Position numbers and translations under genes: made by a program. A stretch of 64,000 nucleotides of DNA, taken from positions 1,448,710 to 1,512,709 of the forward strand of contig NMRA01000026.1 of assembly GCA_002633005.1 (NCBI GenBank), written 5' to 3'. The notes beneath the pieces are model-generated. The model searched no databases. It was not told the origin of the DNA and saw only the letters and a program-made list of their open reading frames with translations. Of this stretch, positions 1 to 11,752 are shown piece by piece (positions within the stretch are counted from its first letter, which is position 1; each line of letters begins with the position of its first letter). The stretch is from Phoronis australis. Taxonomy: Eukaryota > Phoronida > Phoronidae.

Positions 1-390
1 TTGCTGAAATATTTACTTATTTGCATGTAATCAGTTGAAACATTCATTCTTTGGTAAACTCGTTTTTGGCTTGTGAATCATTTGTAAAGCAATGGAAACT
101 TAGAATGCTGGGATATTGTTTATGAAATCAAATATCTCTCCCAGTGGTCCCTAGTCTCCAAGAAAATATTTCATGAATACCCTTCACAGCTGTGCAGTGT
201 TGGCAGTTTACAAAAATGAACAACTGGTAATAAACAAGGGCAAAAGGTACAGCTTTCTGGAGCCTTAATTCTTACAAATGGAAAACATAGTTAAACCCTC
301 ATTAACCTCAGAGGCAGTTTTAACATGCACAGAGTGATCCTCTAGGAGAGAGAGGAGAGATGTCACTCAAGTGTCTGACAGTCCAGTTTT

Positions 391-460
391 GTGGCAATTG
401 ATCCTATGATTTGTTAAATCAAGAGGCAGCTATTTTACCACTGGGCCACCAGTAGTATTG
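391..460 (-). repeat. tRNA-like relic
   Basis: The minus strand reads ggtggcccagtggtaaaata, which fits a tRNA A box, followed some 40 bases on by aggatcaattgcc, a degenerate B box. Probably a decayed tRNA-derived SINE head. Confidence 0.3.
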
Positions 461-1185
461 TTGTTAAGGGGTTGTAATGCACAAAGTTAACTGGGTGTGT
501 TTGCATAATGCGACAACATGCTATGTAATATACATGATGGAGCACAGGGCGCTCATTTTTTTCTTTTGAAAAAAGACAATTTTTATGATGCTTATGTATG
601 ACATGTTAAATTGATGTAAATTTATATCGTTTTAACTTAAGACGTTCTAAGTAAATTAAGTTTTCATAGAAGACGAAGATTAAAGCATTCGCGTGTACTC
701 CCCTGTTTACAGCTTTACTTCTGAATTTCAATTTCTTCACCGTAACTCAATGTTATTTTCAAGTTCTTGTTGTTGGGTTCTAAATGTCATAAGTTGATAA
801 AGCTTGGGTTTAGTGGCTTGAATTTAGAACTTATACAAGTGCAGTAGCTGCACCATGCTCATGATCCAATCAGGTATACAGATTATTACCAGGATGGTCT
901 CACCAGCAACACAAGTGGAATTTTTCATTTTTCACTTTTTCGTAAAAGATAAATGGCACCAAATAATTTCTATTATCAGTTGTAATGATTTGTAGTTAAG
1001 CTACCATCAGACTTTACCTTGTTACTATGTTTGTCAAGAGTCTAGGCACAATAAATGAGAACATGGATGCGGGTACAAGAAGATGCAGGTTGTCAACCAC
1101 ATTGTGATATAAAATGTGAGTCTTTTTCAATTTCTGCTGGATGCTAATGGTCAGACAAGTGCCACATTATCCATTCACTCTGAGT

Positions 1186-1385
1186 ATGTATTGTACCCCA
1201 AGTGTACTATCTCTAATAAGTGTAACTGTTGTCAAATGTATTGTACCCCAAGTGTAGTATCTCTAATAAGTGTAACTGTTGTCAAATGTATTGTACCCCA
1301 AGTGTAGTATCTCTAATAAGTGTAACTGTTGTCAAATGTATTGTACCCCAAGTGTACTATCTCTAATAAGTGTAACTGTTGTCAA
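1186..1385. repeat. 50-bp tandem repeat, four exact-length copies
   Basis: The unit begins ATGTATTGTACCCCAAGTGT and ends CTGTTGTCAA. It repeats four times with one recurrent difference (GTAC or GTAG). The small ORF over it is an artefact. Confidence 0.95.
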
Positions 1386-2230
1386 ATCAAAGGTTTGGTA
1401 AATATAGTTACCTCTCAATTTTGAATGGAATATTATGGAATGATGAAATTTCCAAATTTTTCAGTTCAGAAATAAATATTGAAATAAATCTTCCCATCCT
1501 CAACATGGCATAGCAATGCTGTGAAATTGAAGATTATTACTTTTTCACATTTTTGTTTGCATTTGAAGAAACTTGGCCATTCTTGACAAAAAGTTTGTCA
1601 ACTTCCCTGATACTAAATGTGAAGGAGAGTATTCCGGGTTGAATTTTAGCAAGCCAACAATTGAGGGGTGATTGAATCTCTTTAATATAAATTTTGGTTT
1701 GTCTAACCAATTCAAGAAATCCGAAAATTCCATTTTATGACCTGCTTTCCAAAATGATTAACTATTCCCAAATGTTATTATCCATATAAAATAACTCAAT
1801 TAGATGCAATGTTTTCCGTTTGACTTGTTTTTTTAGATGATTGCTTGATGTCAGCAATTCAGAACTCAATTACACACAGTCATATTCATTGACATTGTTG
1901 AGGCTTATCAAAGTAGTTATCGATTATAAGAGCGCAGTTGATATACATACAAGCTTGAAATAGTCAAATGTAGCTAATCAATGGTGAACTAGTTGAAAAC
2001 AATGGTTTTATTCAGCAATGATTGCTATTTTAATTCTGCTTCCATTTGATAGCATTCTGTGACTTGGTAAAAATAACTTGGTATTGTTTTCTTTTGGGCA
2101 TTATTTGATGTGTAGCTTTCCTTTTAACGGTTGTTCTTTGCGTACTTCTTGCATTTGTGGAGATATATTTAAAGTGTCTGTAAAGCCACCTCCGTCACAA
2201 AGAACAACTTTTGGTTTAGAATGTTTACCG

Positions 2231-2530
2231 TTGTGAAATCGATCTCAAATTGTTCCTTTAGTCAAACTGTATGAGATTACAGAGCTTTGAAGGAAGCAAC
2301 AGTTCATTATCGCTTCAGATTAGTCACTACAAGTTGTCTTGTCACGGCGTGTTATTTTATGCGCTGAGCTTAGTCTCAGGGAATAACGAAATGTCAGTAC
2401 CTTGAAAACCCAGAAATTACTTTTCATGCAAGGTAGGACCATGTTGAGACTTATTTTACAGCAGTGAGTGGTCTTAATAATATGATTCTTGGATGGAACG
2501 CTGGTTTATAGTTCCTTTAAGTTTAGAAAA
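2231..2530 (+). repeat. Dispersed repeat family A, copy 1
   Basis: About 300 bases ending at ggatggaacgctggtttata. The same sequence recurs inverted at about 38720-39000. It contains ttcctttagtcaaactg, aacccagaaattactt and a final taagtggtct-like block. Confidence 0.75.
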
Positions 2531-2536
2531 ATACTT

Positions 2537-2790
2537 ATTTCTCCCGCCTGCTTGTCATGGCATGTTACTTTACATGCTAAGCATGGTCTCAGGGAATAAC
2601 GTGCTAAGCATGGTCTCAGAGAATAACGTGCTATGCATGGTCTCAGTGGTCAGTACTTCGTAAACCCAGAAATCACTTGTCAAGAACAAGTTGAGATCAA
2701 TTTTGTAGTGTTAAGTGGTCTAGTCAAGACTTCACTTGTTGGATGGAACGCGAATTTGTAGCCGCTTTAAAAGTGTTTTCATATCTAATG
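2537..2790 (+). repeat. Dispersed repeat family A, copy 2, with internal 27-bp tandem expansion
   Basis: It follows copy 1 directly. At about 2575-2645 the unit tgctaagcatggtctcaggg plus aataacg is repeated about 2.6 times, an expansion absent from the other copies. Confidence 0.7.
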
Positions 2791-2862
2791 GATCTGTGAT
2801 ATTCCGACTTGCCACAACCACAAGTTCTCGCTATGGAAATTGGGGTAATGGTCGGATGTAAT

Positions 2863-2936
2863 GTGCCTGAATTTTGAGAACCAGTTGTCTCCCCTGAATA
2901 ACGGGCATCAAACTGGTTCTCAACATACAGGCTCAT
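2863..2936. repeat. Hairpin repeat, copy 1
   Basis: Arms gcctgaattttgagaaccag and, inverted, aaactggttctcaacatacaggc-type sequence flank a loop of about 20 bases with ctgaataacgggcatc. A longer relative with the same core arms and loop is at 43515-43628. Confidence 0.8.
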
Positions 2937-3080
2937 TATGTCTGATTATTGTCGAAATTGGTACAGATGTAATATTTTTTCTTGTCAAGTTCAGTAGTCA
3001 TTTGTATATACAGTTACTGTTGAATCAGCATTACAGACAGGGTTCAATTTAGATTATTATTATGTTGCTCTTCCACTAAA

Positions 3081-3480
3081 TTTTTTTTTTTTTTTTTTTT
3101 TTTTGATCGCACGATACAGGTCGCAATTTTTGTCCGATCATCACGAAATTTACACAAGTTCTGGAAGCCTATTGTTTTTCGTCAAAATCGGATCCAAGAT
3201 GGCGGCTGTGGCGGCCATTTTGTTTTCATTTAAAGGTTCAAGTGCTTCTGGAGGCTACAATATCGTTTACTTCCAGTTAAAGATGGCGGAAATATCGGCG
3301 ATCGCACATGCGCACCTCCATTTTGGCCTAAAAACGTTTTCTCCTGTAGAGGGCGCATTATAAGACCAATTACTTCGAATTTTTACAGATATTAGTTTCT
3401 TATGACATGCTATTATACAAAGCCAAAAAACCGGAAGTTGCTTTCAAGATGGCGGATCTGGTGCATGTTGACCCATTTTC
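3081..3480 (+). repeat. Poly-T tract and dispersed repeat with 'aagatggcgg' blocks
   Basis: A run of about 24 T is followed by gatcgcacgatacaggtcgc and a stretch similar to parts of 57720-57840 and 58160-58230 (acaggtcgc, then ttcataaaatttggtacaca-like text). Related repeats; no coding potential. Confidence 0.55.
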
Positions 3481-3837
3481 AGTCGTGCTGGAATGCGATT
3501 TTAAACGGGAAGAGAAAAAGACGTGATTTTTTGCATGTGGATTCTTTGAAGTATATTCTTTCAAATGGCCTGTAACAATTTTTTTCTCAGACTTACCGTT
3601 TTCGAGTTATTTGACTTTGAATTTCTTAAAAAAAACGCAAAATTTCATTTTTTTTCGAAAAATTTACGGAATTAGACGATACCATCAGTTTAGATAGAAT
3701 TTTGAATGGGCTTTCAGAAGATGTTTTCCATTTTTCGCTAGGATGTCTACTTTTCAAGTTATTTGAGATTTTCTGATAACGCTGTTCCTTTGTTGAGTGC
3801 TCTTGCTGCATTGATGTTGGTTTATCTTCTATTGAAG

Positions 3838-4180
3838 TAGACTGTAGCCTATTTCTTATTGATTTATGACATCTAAGTTCGTCATGTGAATGTTGTGATG
3901 TTGTTCATCATCGCCACCACGATCATCATATTCGTCATCATCGTCATCATCTTTGTCATCATTTCCGTCGTTGTCTTTTCCGTTAATTTCGCCAAGTGTC
4001 GCTCAAGACTGTAGCCTTTTTCTTACTGATTTCGGACTTCTACGTTCGTCATGTGTATGTTGTTATTACTTCTTTTGTTCATCCTCGCCACCATCGTCGT
4101 CATCTTCGTCATCATCTTTATCGTCATCTTTTTGGTTAATTTCGCCAAGTTTCGCTCCTCGGAGCGCTTTCATTTTTATT
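3838..4180 (+). repeat. Two-copy tandem duplication (about 168 bp) with TCA/TCG-rich microsatellite
   Basis: gactgtagcctatttcttat at 3840 recurs as gactgtagcctttttcttac at 4007. Each copy ends in imperfect tcatcg triplets, giving a Ser-rich spurious ORF. Confidence 0.7.
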
Positions 4181-4285
4181 CTTGGCAAAAATTTGAATAA
4201 GGTTAAAATAGTTTTCAGCATGTCCTTATGTCATTTACGTCATGTCGCCAAGTGGTTTATGGAGTTACTCAATATTTAAAGCAGT

Positions 4286-4510
4286 GTTTCGCCTTGTTTA
4301 GCTGGCTAAAAAAATGGATTAGGCCTGTCACTCTCTTACGTTCGGTCTCGTAATATCCCTTACCGTGATAGGATTCCACTTCGAAAATGGAACAAGTACA
4401 CATTGACTGTAGCTTGAGTTGGTAAGGGGTAAGGAATATTATGAAGCAGATTTTTTAGAATAAAAGGACCAATTTCATTTTTGTTCATAGCCATCTAAAC
4501 ATGGCAAAAT
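4286..4510. mobile_element. Miniature inverted-repeat element, family B, copy 1
   Basis: Starts with gccttgtttagctggctaaa and ends near gccatctaaacatggcaaaa, its imperfect inverse. Related copies are at 37246-37590 and 50771-51060, sharing ends and internal blocks such as tcggtctc and gataggattc. Confidence 0.65.
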
Positions 4511-4994
4511 GCAGCTATGTTATTGGTTTCTGATTCAAGTTATATGGGGTTTAATCAGACTTCACTCTACATTGTCTGTACAACACATGATTAATTTCCT
4601 ATGGTCCAACTGCAGACACTCATCACTTGTGTTCAATAGTTCATGTTAACTTCCCACCTATCACATTACAAACTTTTTCACATAGCTTCTGGTGTAAGCT
4701 TGCATATGGCCTCAAGGCCCACTTGCAAATTACTACAGACTCAGACATAATAACTTTCACTGTTAATTATTCAACATAACCTATGCTGTTAATTACCTAG
4801 ACTAGACTTTCAATTGTTGGTGTAATTACTTGGCCAAAAATTTTTGCCCAGTAATTAATTTTCCATAACTCACAACTTTCAATGATATTTGAATAATTTT
4901 TTTCTTAGGTTTACTATGGCCTAAAACTAATGTCAAGATGACATCACCTCCTCTGTTTTTATTCATTTCCATGGTGTTTCACTCTTTAAAGCAC

Positions 4995-5115
4995 TTTAAA
5001 AAAATAATTGCAGGCGTTCTGATACACGTTGTACCAGACGTGCGCAGACCTCGCATGTGGGCCCATTGCACTGATCACCTGGAAATATTGTTGTGCTTTA
5101 TTAATACATGGCACT
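4995..5115 (-). mobile_element. SINE fragment (3' half)
   Basis: The minus strand reads caggtgatcagtgcaatggg and on through cccacatgcgaggtctgcgc to tgcaattatttt. It matches the 3' half of the SINE at 24092-24325. Confidence 0.75.
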
Positions 5116-6566
5116 TGGTCTGTATTCTGTTGCTTCCTTGGCTTATCTGAGAAATGGGACATTCTGTGCTAACCAGGGATATCTCTGATTATTTGTTTGG
5201 CATAGGTACATCTGAAATATTAATTGTCTATTCACAATGGGGCAAACGTACACTACAAATAGTTATGTGTGCATAGCTGTAGAGAACTCCAGGTATAAAA
5301 GTTTAAACATTGAAAAAGGCACAAGTTAACATAGTTTTGAATCTGACCTGTTTGTCTTTCTCTGTGGATGTTTAGAATTAAAGAAATGATTGGACTGTAG
5401 TCATGATGATGTCGGGCACTCTTGATAATTCTCAAACTATTTTTGTCCAAAAATTACGCACTATTTACCAGTAAGACATGCACCTTAACTTCATGGCTCT
5501 GTTAGATAGCCTTTTTGTGCACTATGAATTTGCCCATTAACTTTCGCCCAGATCTTAACTTCTTTCCAACTTTGTTTTGACCATATTTCTTCAATGACCT
5601 TATTCAGTGATAATTCTCTTGATAGGGGTGTTGTTTATACATATTCATGTGTGATTCACACAGGTGTAAGGATTATATAGTGCTCACTTGATAGCTTGAG
5701 GGGCTGTAATGGTAGTGAAGAGCATTCAGCAAATAATGCAATCTAGGTGTTGGGATCTCATTTACATACACTCCAGAATCTGATGTGAGTCCAAATACAC
5801 ACAAACTTAGTAGCCAATGAAAGACACCGTGTTTGCCCTGGTTTTGCTGTAGTTACGTTCACACTATGAGTTATCCTAGAACACCTTNCATCCACACTAT
5901 ATATCTTGCATCTTGCACCTTGTGCCGTGGCGGAAATTGTTATTGTATGTGTGTAACTGCACAAGGGCTCAAATGGTGCGTCAATTCCCTCTTTGTGCGA
6001 GTTTGTGACCAAGAACAAGTTACCCTACGTCAATTCAAAAATCAAGAATCTTTATTTAACGTTTTTCGGAGAACAGGTTAACATTAGCCAGTGGGGCTAT
6101 TTCTACGGCATTAAGTTTAACAGAAACATGGAGAAAAATGAAACTTAAGCTAGAGATGGAGAATATCACTGAGATTTAAATATAAATTTAAATGTAAATA
6201 AAAGTTAAGTGGTCATAATCACTAGAGACTAGATCCACAAAAATAATAATTGTGAACAATAATAGATACATTGGAAATTTTACAATATAGAGAAATTATT
6301 ACTGTATAGAAACACTGGTATACTCTTTTTAAAACATAACCTGGAATGTTTACAAAGAGAGCGGCTGTATTCGGGATCGTATCAGTCCACGGAAAACAAT
6401 GAAATACTCTGTTGTGAGCAACTCGTTCAGTAGACTGTTCCAGACCCGAGCTGCCTCAAAGCGAAAAGAATTAGCTGTCACATGCATGTCAAACTACCCT
6501 AAAGCATATCGTGACCACAGTACTATTAAACCTAGCAATAATTCTTTTAGTCTGAGGGTAACTTAA

Positions 6567-7047
6567 GGGCCTTTCATACTAACGTCGACGTGTCGATGGT
6601 TTGGGGAGTTGCGGTCAGTATAAATGCTTAACTCCGGTCCTGGATCGGAAGTTAACAGCTACAATTAACATCGCAGTTAATAGGTGGATTTAACAGGGCA
6701 GCGTCGATGCTGCAGTGCAGTATGAACGGTTAACTTCGGTCTAATCGAAGTTATCGCCAGGTGCCACTGCTATCGTCAACAATTACAGGGTAGCTGCTTA
6801 TATTTTGCTCTAATAATAACCAATAGATTTAAAAATAAATTGAATGTCAATTAGCACATATAAATGTTCACAAATTGTCACATTGAAAAAATCTTTGCCT
6901 GCAGCTCTACCTTGCGATAACTTCGATGACCAGAGCATCACCTTCCGTTTACTTCGATGTTCATTAACTACCGAAGCCAGTATGAATGATCCGGTTTAAA
7001 ACTGCGCTTGACGCTCAGACCGGAGTTAAGTCAATATGAAAGGGCCC
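6567..7047. mobile_element. TTAA-flanked 481-bp miniature element
   Basis: TTAA at 6563-6566 and 7048-7051 flank ends GGGCCTTTCATACT and, inverted, GGGCCCTTTCATAT. TTAA target duplication with short inverted ends is typical of piggyBac-like and some Kolobok elements. No transposase ORF is present. Confidence 0.8.
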
Positions 7048-7964
7048 TTAAAAGGTTCCTGGAGTACAATAACATGCATTTTAATGTAATTTAATTGATG
7101 AATAAAGTCTATATCAGAAATCGCATCTATGTTACTCTTTCACATTTTTGTAAAAAAGCGTTTTTCCAATATTAATTCCTATTGGCTAATGTGCATCTGA
7201 CGTCACTGAGGCTGTACCGTGGGTGAAGTCAATAAGATAAATAAAGCTTATTATGTATATACCGTAGCTCATTGGGTGAATGCCTCTCGGCTACAGAACT
7301 GTGGTTAATGTGTATAATTTGTCTGCGATCTCGGCTCTCAAAAGTTCATAATACAAGTTTACTGCCATGTAGTGTTGATTACTGGGGAACGATGCCGTTC
7401 TCGCGACGGGCCAGAAAAGGGCCCCGGTGCAAGCTGTATAGTAAATATACAGCGGCCGTTGCACTGACATGGGTAGAACTGATGAAATAAAATCTAACAA
7501 AATTAGTGTCATTAAAAATTATACTCTTCCTTGAGTAGTAAACTAAATTATTGACTGGTGTTGAAAAAATTGGCGTTCTGCCGTTTACTCTGCTGCTAAA
7601 ATTTGGGTGCGCTCTTTAAGGTCAGCTTTCAGCGCTGTCACCTGTTGCCATATTGGCCAGTTTCATTCCCCGAGTTGTTCTTCCAAGTATAACTAGCGAT
7701 TGAACTGTTCTTCGAAGTTGTGAAGGTGTCGCAACAAATTATTAGAGCTGATTTCATTTCCTTACAAGTTTTTAGTATTTTAATACCGGGAAACTGAATT
7801 TCATAAAAAATTTTGCTCCTGCGAAGCTGTCTTCATTTCCCGACAGATGTCGTAAAGTTTTAGGAAATAGCGTGTGTTGAGCGTACTGTTTTCATTGTTC
7901 CAAAAAGGCTGAGAATTATGAAATAAAATAACGTTTATTAGGTTGTTTTTCATTTAAATGGCTC

Positions 7965-7988
7965 CAGCGGGCAAGGGCAAGGTGAGTG
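7965..7988 (+). CDS. Possible short first exon (weak)
   Basis: ATG in a taaATGG context opens eight codons, MAPAGKGK, and then a good donor, gtgagt. The exon ends on a whole codon, while Rab40 exon 2 needs two bases from the previous exon, so it cannot join exon 2 directly. It could be a 5' exon of Rab40 with a further exon not seen, or another gene, or chance. Confidence 0.15.
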
Positions 7989-8291
7989 TCGGTTGACACC
8001 CAGATATTTGCACGAAAAAGGTTGTGAGTATGCACATATTGATTTGTCAAATGGCCGACTACATACTTGCACGTCTAATGACCTATATCTCTTTGTGCTG
8101 TACAGCCTCAATGACGTTACAAAAAACTGCGCTTGCAGTTTGGCTTTACGGAACTAATAAATTTGTACTTTTCAAAGTAAAAAATAAAAATACTGTGCAC
8201 TATTTAGGAATATGTGGATACCAGTAACCAACCTTTATACTTTCAAAATGTATATTAAAATGCTGAAACGTGTAGTTCAGGCCTCTTTTAA

Positions 8292-9641
8292 GGTTATCTC
8301 CAACCTTACTTAGTGACCTCTATTCTAACTCGTACATCAAAAAACTAAGCTTTGTCAACCAGTAAAAGTATATATTTTGTGAATGAAAATAATTGGGGAA
8401 TATGAAAATAGTTTTCGTATTAAAGTACCATTATTATTTTTACTTAAAAACTTTTTAAGTCAAAATTTTATTTTCAGGAAAGGTTCATTTATAGCAAAAT
8501 AACCCCTTAGTTGATTTTAGTGAAACTTTTGTAAATGAAAACTTCACCAGTTACATCAAAAACGCTGTTAGGAATTTTCGATTAGTCTTTTCGTTTGGTT
8601 TCTATGACAAATCAACTCGCAAAACGTAAGGTATTTTTGTAAAAAACGGAAGACGTATTAGTCTTTGTTACATTAATTTGGAAAGTTTCAGCGAAATCCA
8701 CTGAGTCGTTTTCGAGAACTTGTGCTCCTAAGTTCAACTAAAGTTGATTTGCCGAAGCCGAGAAAAAGACGATTAAACTGGGACAAGTGAAAATCTCAGT
8801 CTTTGGTTAATTATTCAGTGAAAACTTGTTTTCGGTACACATAACCTATACAAGCCTGAAATGTGTTAGCTATTTCAACATTCACTCACAATGTCAACTG
8901 ATTTTGCAGTGCGTAATTAACTTAATTATCATTAAAACATACAATTCCCAGCTAACTCTTGCTGTTGTGTGCGGTCTTTTGACCTACTTTTATATAAATA
9001 GGTCATAGTTCACTGTTATACACATAGCCTGTACACGTCATGTGCTGAGAAACTGATAGGAAATCAAGTAAGAAATGGATAACAAAAATTGAATCGGTGG
9101 TTAAAGCATGTCGTTAGCATGAGATCGAAACATTGAAATGTCAATTTACTAATTGAATGAAGGAATTAGGGTGAGAATTTATCTCTTTTCACAACTTGCT
9201 GTGTTCTTGATCATAGAGGCCTGAGGCGACCGTAGCATTTGTTTTTAACGGTCATATGTGCATGTATACGCACAACTCCCTTAGGATCAAAACTACATTT
9301 TGTCTTTGTTTTCTCTGGCACCATGCTACCATAAGTACACCTCGTTGACTCAATGTTATGGCGATTTTGTGACTGAAAAGACCGAGGGTATACAAAACTG
9401 TTATGTACCTGGCAGGAGATTCGATTTGATTGAAAGCCCTTTAACCCTTGACCTCGGATAATTAGTAAACAAATATCCACGCGGTCGTGCGGTTCCAAGG
9501 TGGTTCTGTTAAATCTTTTTTCTCGCTACGTGGTATATATTTTGTATTTGAAGTTCCCCGATAATGAAGTAAAGGTATTTTTCTAGACACGTAAAATATT
9601 GTAAAAATGGACATTTTTTGTGAATAAGGTTTAAGATAACC
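8292..9641. mobile_element. TTAA-flanked 1.35-kb non-autonomous element (family C, copy 1)
   Basis: TTAA at 8288-8291 and 9642-9645. The ends are GGTTATCTCCAACCTTA and, inverted, GGTTATCTTAAACCTTA. It shares its interior, inverted, with 13274-15349, and part of it with 19850-20019. ORFs inside (one beginning [12 protein letters not shown]) are short and are repeat sequence. Likely piggyBac-type by target site; no transposase is visible. Confidence 0.85.
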
Positions 9642-11282
9642 TTAACATGGGTTAACTCTGGTGTGCACAGCACTTTGGTATGTTAGTAGGGTATCAATGC
9701 AACCCTGCGCAATTCTAAATGGCAATGAATGTTTTTCACATTAGACTTCCATTAACCTGTGCCTGTGTGTGGCCTGTGCTGCCTTTGCATGTATGTACTG
9801 TGTTGGTGTAATGTGTATCCGTTGTCTATCCTCTTGATTATTAATATGGAAATCGTTCACTGAACCAAATTGAACATCCAAATTTTGATGAAACTTTCCA
9901 GTTATGGTAAGGTTCGTGACTTTGCTCAGAGCCTTGAAACATCACTCCCAAAAAGTTCACAAGCTTCTTTCTGTAGTAAGCTGCTTCTTTCTTTGTCACC
10001 CAGTATTTTTAATTTCAAAATTATCAATCAACTTTTTAAGGGATTTAAATGAAGTGCCTTTTTCTCAGCTGTGAATCTGCATCTAACTTTTTCATCTGCA
10101 TCTCCTAAAAATGCTTGCAGTTTTAATGAAATTGAATTTGGTTTGTTGAACTTGTCATACTTCATACACTGTTTCATTTTTTAAAAGTGTAACAGTTTGT
10201 CAGTTGGCACAGTACAAGAAAAAAGTAATGAAACAAAATACTGTTTTCCCCGGCTACAGAATATCTTTGCCCCTTCTTATCTTTCCTGTTCATTTCCTTC
10301 ATTCTCAACCATGATGGAAGACTACTTTGCCGAATTCGTTGTCTTCGTCCCAGCCTTCACCACTGAATTCTAGGTCATTTTAGTCCTGTTTAGACATCAA
10401 CTTTTGATCCAGCACAACTGACATGGAGCAACTTGATCTGTGTCAAGTGGCCGTTTACACACGCAATTTCAAACTGTGGCAAGACGGAAGTTGTACGCTG
10501 GAGAGTGGAATGCACATGCGCAGGTTTTCAAATAGCGGGAGTTGCAGAGACAGGACCCATATGTAGGTCATTGCACAAGCGCAGTAAAGATGATCCTTTC
10601 TGCCTTGCCCCAGTTTCGCGTTTAGACATATAATTTGACACAAATTGCCCCTCAGAAACTGTTAGCAAAAGTTGTCACCGTGTTTTCAATTTGCTCCGTG
10701 TTAGTCTAGTTTACACACTGGAACATCTCGTTCCGTGTCAGCTGATCCGTGTCAACTTTTGTAGTGTAAACGGCACTTTCGATTGAATGCTTTTGGCTTG
10801 TTCTGCATATGTGTGTAGTCAGTGTGTGGGGGGACCTGTGTGGGTCTACATCTTCAGTAAACATTGTTTAGTGTAGGACGCAACAAACATTTTACTGTGT
10901 GCAGCAGTCATCAAACAACATATTTGCAGCAATGTAATGAGCCACTGAAATGTTGGAAAATGGGAATTTTTAAGCAACTATTTTTACTGCAACCAGGAAT
11001 CTCACTGGGCAAAAATCCAAACATGGCTCAATGTGTATGGCATGCTCTCACAACGTTGTTTGGTTTTTAGTTGCTGTTACTTGTTTAATGCTGGTTCAAA
11101 GCATTTGTTCACTGGATATTATCTCTCTTCCCCCCCCCAAAAAAAATAAAGTGTTATTGCTATTGTGCTATACTACTTTTAAAACACTTTTGCCTTCCAA
11201 GTAGAGTAGAGAATGATAGCCATGGGGAACTGGAGTACAAATACTTGGACGAAAAAATTTCCTTGAGTGCATCCACATGGCC

Positions 11283-11640
11283 TTATTTGAATGTTCATGT
11301 ATTCTTGTTGTACTTGAATGTTCATGTATTGTAGTTGTACTTGAATGTTCATGTATTCTTGTTGTGCTTTAATGTTCATGTATTCTAGTTGTACGTGAAT
11401 GTTCATGTATTCTAGTTGTACTTTAATGTTCAAGTATTTTTGTTGTACTTGAATGTTCATGTATTCTAGTTGTATGTGAATATTCATGTATTATAGTTGT
11501 ATTTGAATTTTCATGTATTCTTGTTGTACTTGAATATTCGTGTATTTTAGTTGTACTTGAATGTTCATGTATTCTTGTTGTACGTGAATGTTCATGTATT
11601 CTAGTTGTACTTGAGTGCACGTGTGTTCTAGTTGTACCTG
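11283..11640. repeat. 27-bp minisatellite, about 13 copies, in the Rab40 gene
   Basis: The unit is close to ACTTGAATGTTCATGTATTC plus TTGTTGT or TAGTTGT. Because 27 is a multiple of three it creates spurious ORFs of the form EYMNIQVQQ on the minus strand. It ends about 50 bases before Rab40 exon 2. Confidence 0.93.
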
Positions 11641-11691
11641 AATGTTCACATAATCCAGCTTATTGATCTTATGAACTATTCTTTATTGTAG

Positions 11692-11752
11692 GAATTGTAT
11701 ATAAGACAACCACAATTTTACTTGATGGGAAGAGAGTCAAATTGCAGCTATG
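11692..11752 (+). CDS. RAB40: Rab40 exon 2 (switch I / beta-strand 2)
   Basis: A 61-base exon between acceptor ctttattgtag and donor gtaagt. It encodes [20 protein letters not shown] and starts and ends within codons: two bases come from the missing exon 1, and TG|G makes the Trp before exon 3. It lies about 50 bases after the end of a 27-bp minisatellite. Confidence 0.92.

Noticed and set aside
1186-1385. Regular 50-bp repeats as a CRISPR-like array
   Set aside because: The whole unit repeats with no unique spacers, and the genome is eukaryotic; it is a plain tandem repeat.
9211-9498. ORF beginning [12 protein letters not shown], also at 13415-13627, as a conserved gene
   Set aside because: Both lie in copies of the family C element, are short and differ in length; the similarity is repeat identity.
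11179-11620. Minus-strand ORFs with EYMNIQVQQ repeats as a repeat protein
   Set aside because: They are the translation of a 27-bp minisatellite; length 27 keeps any frame open.
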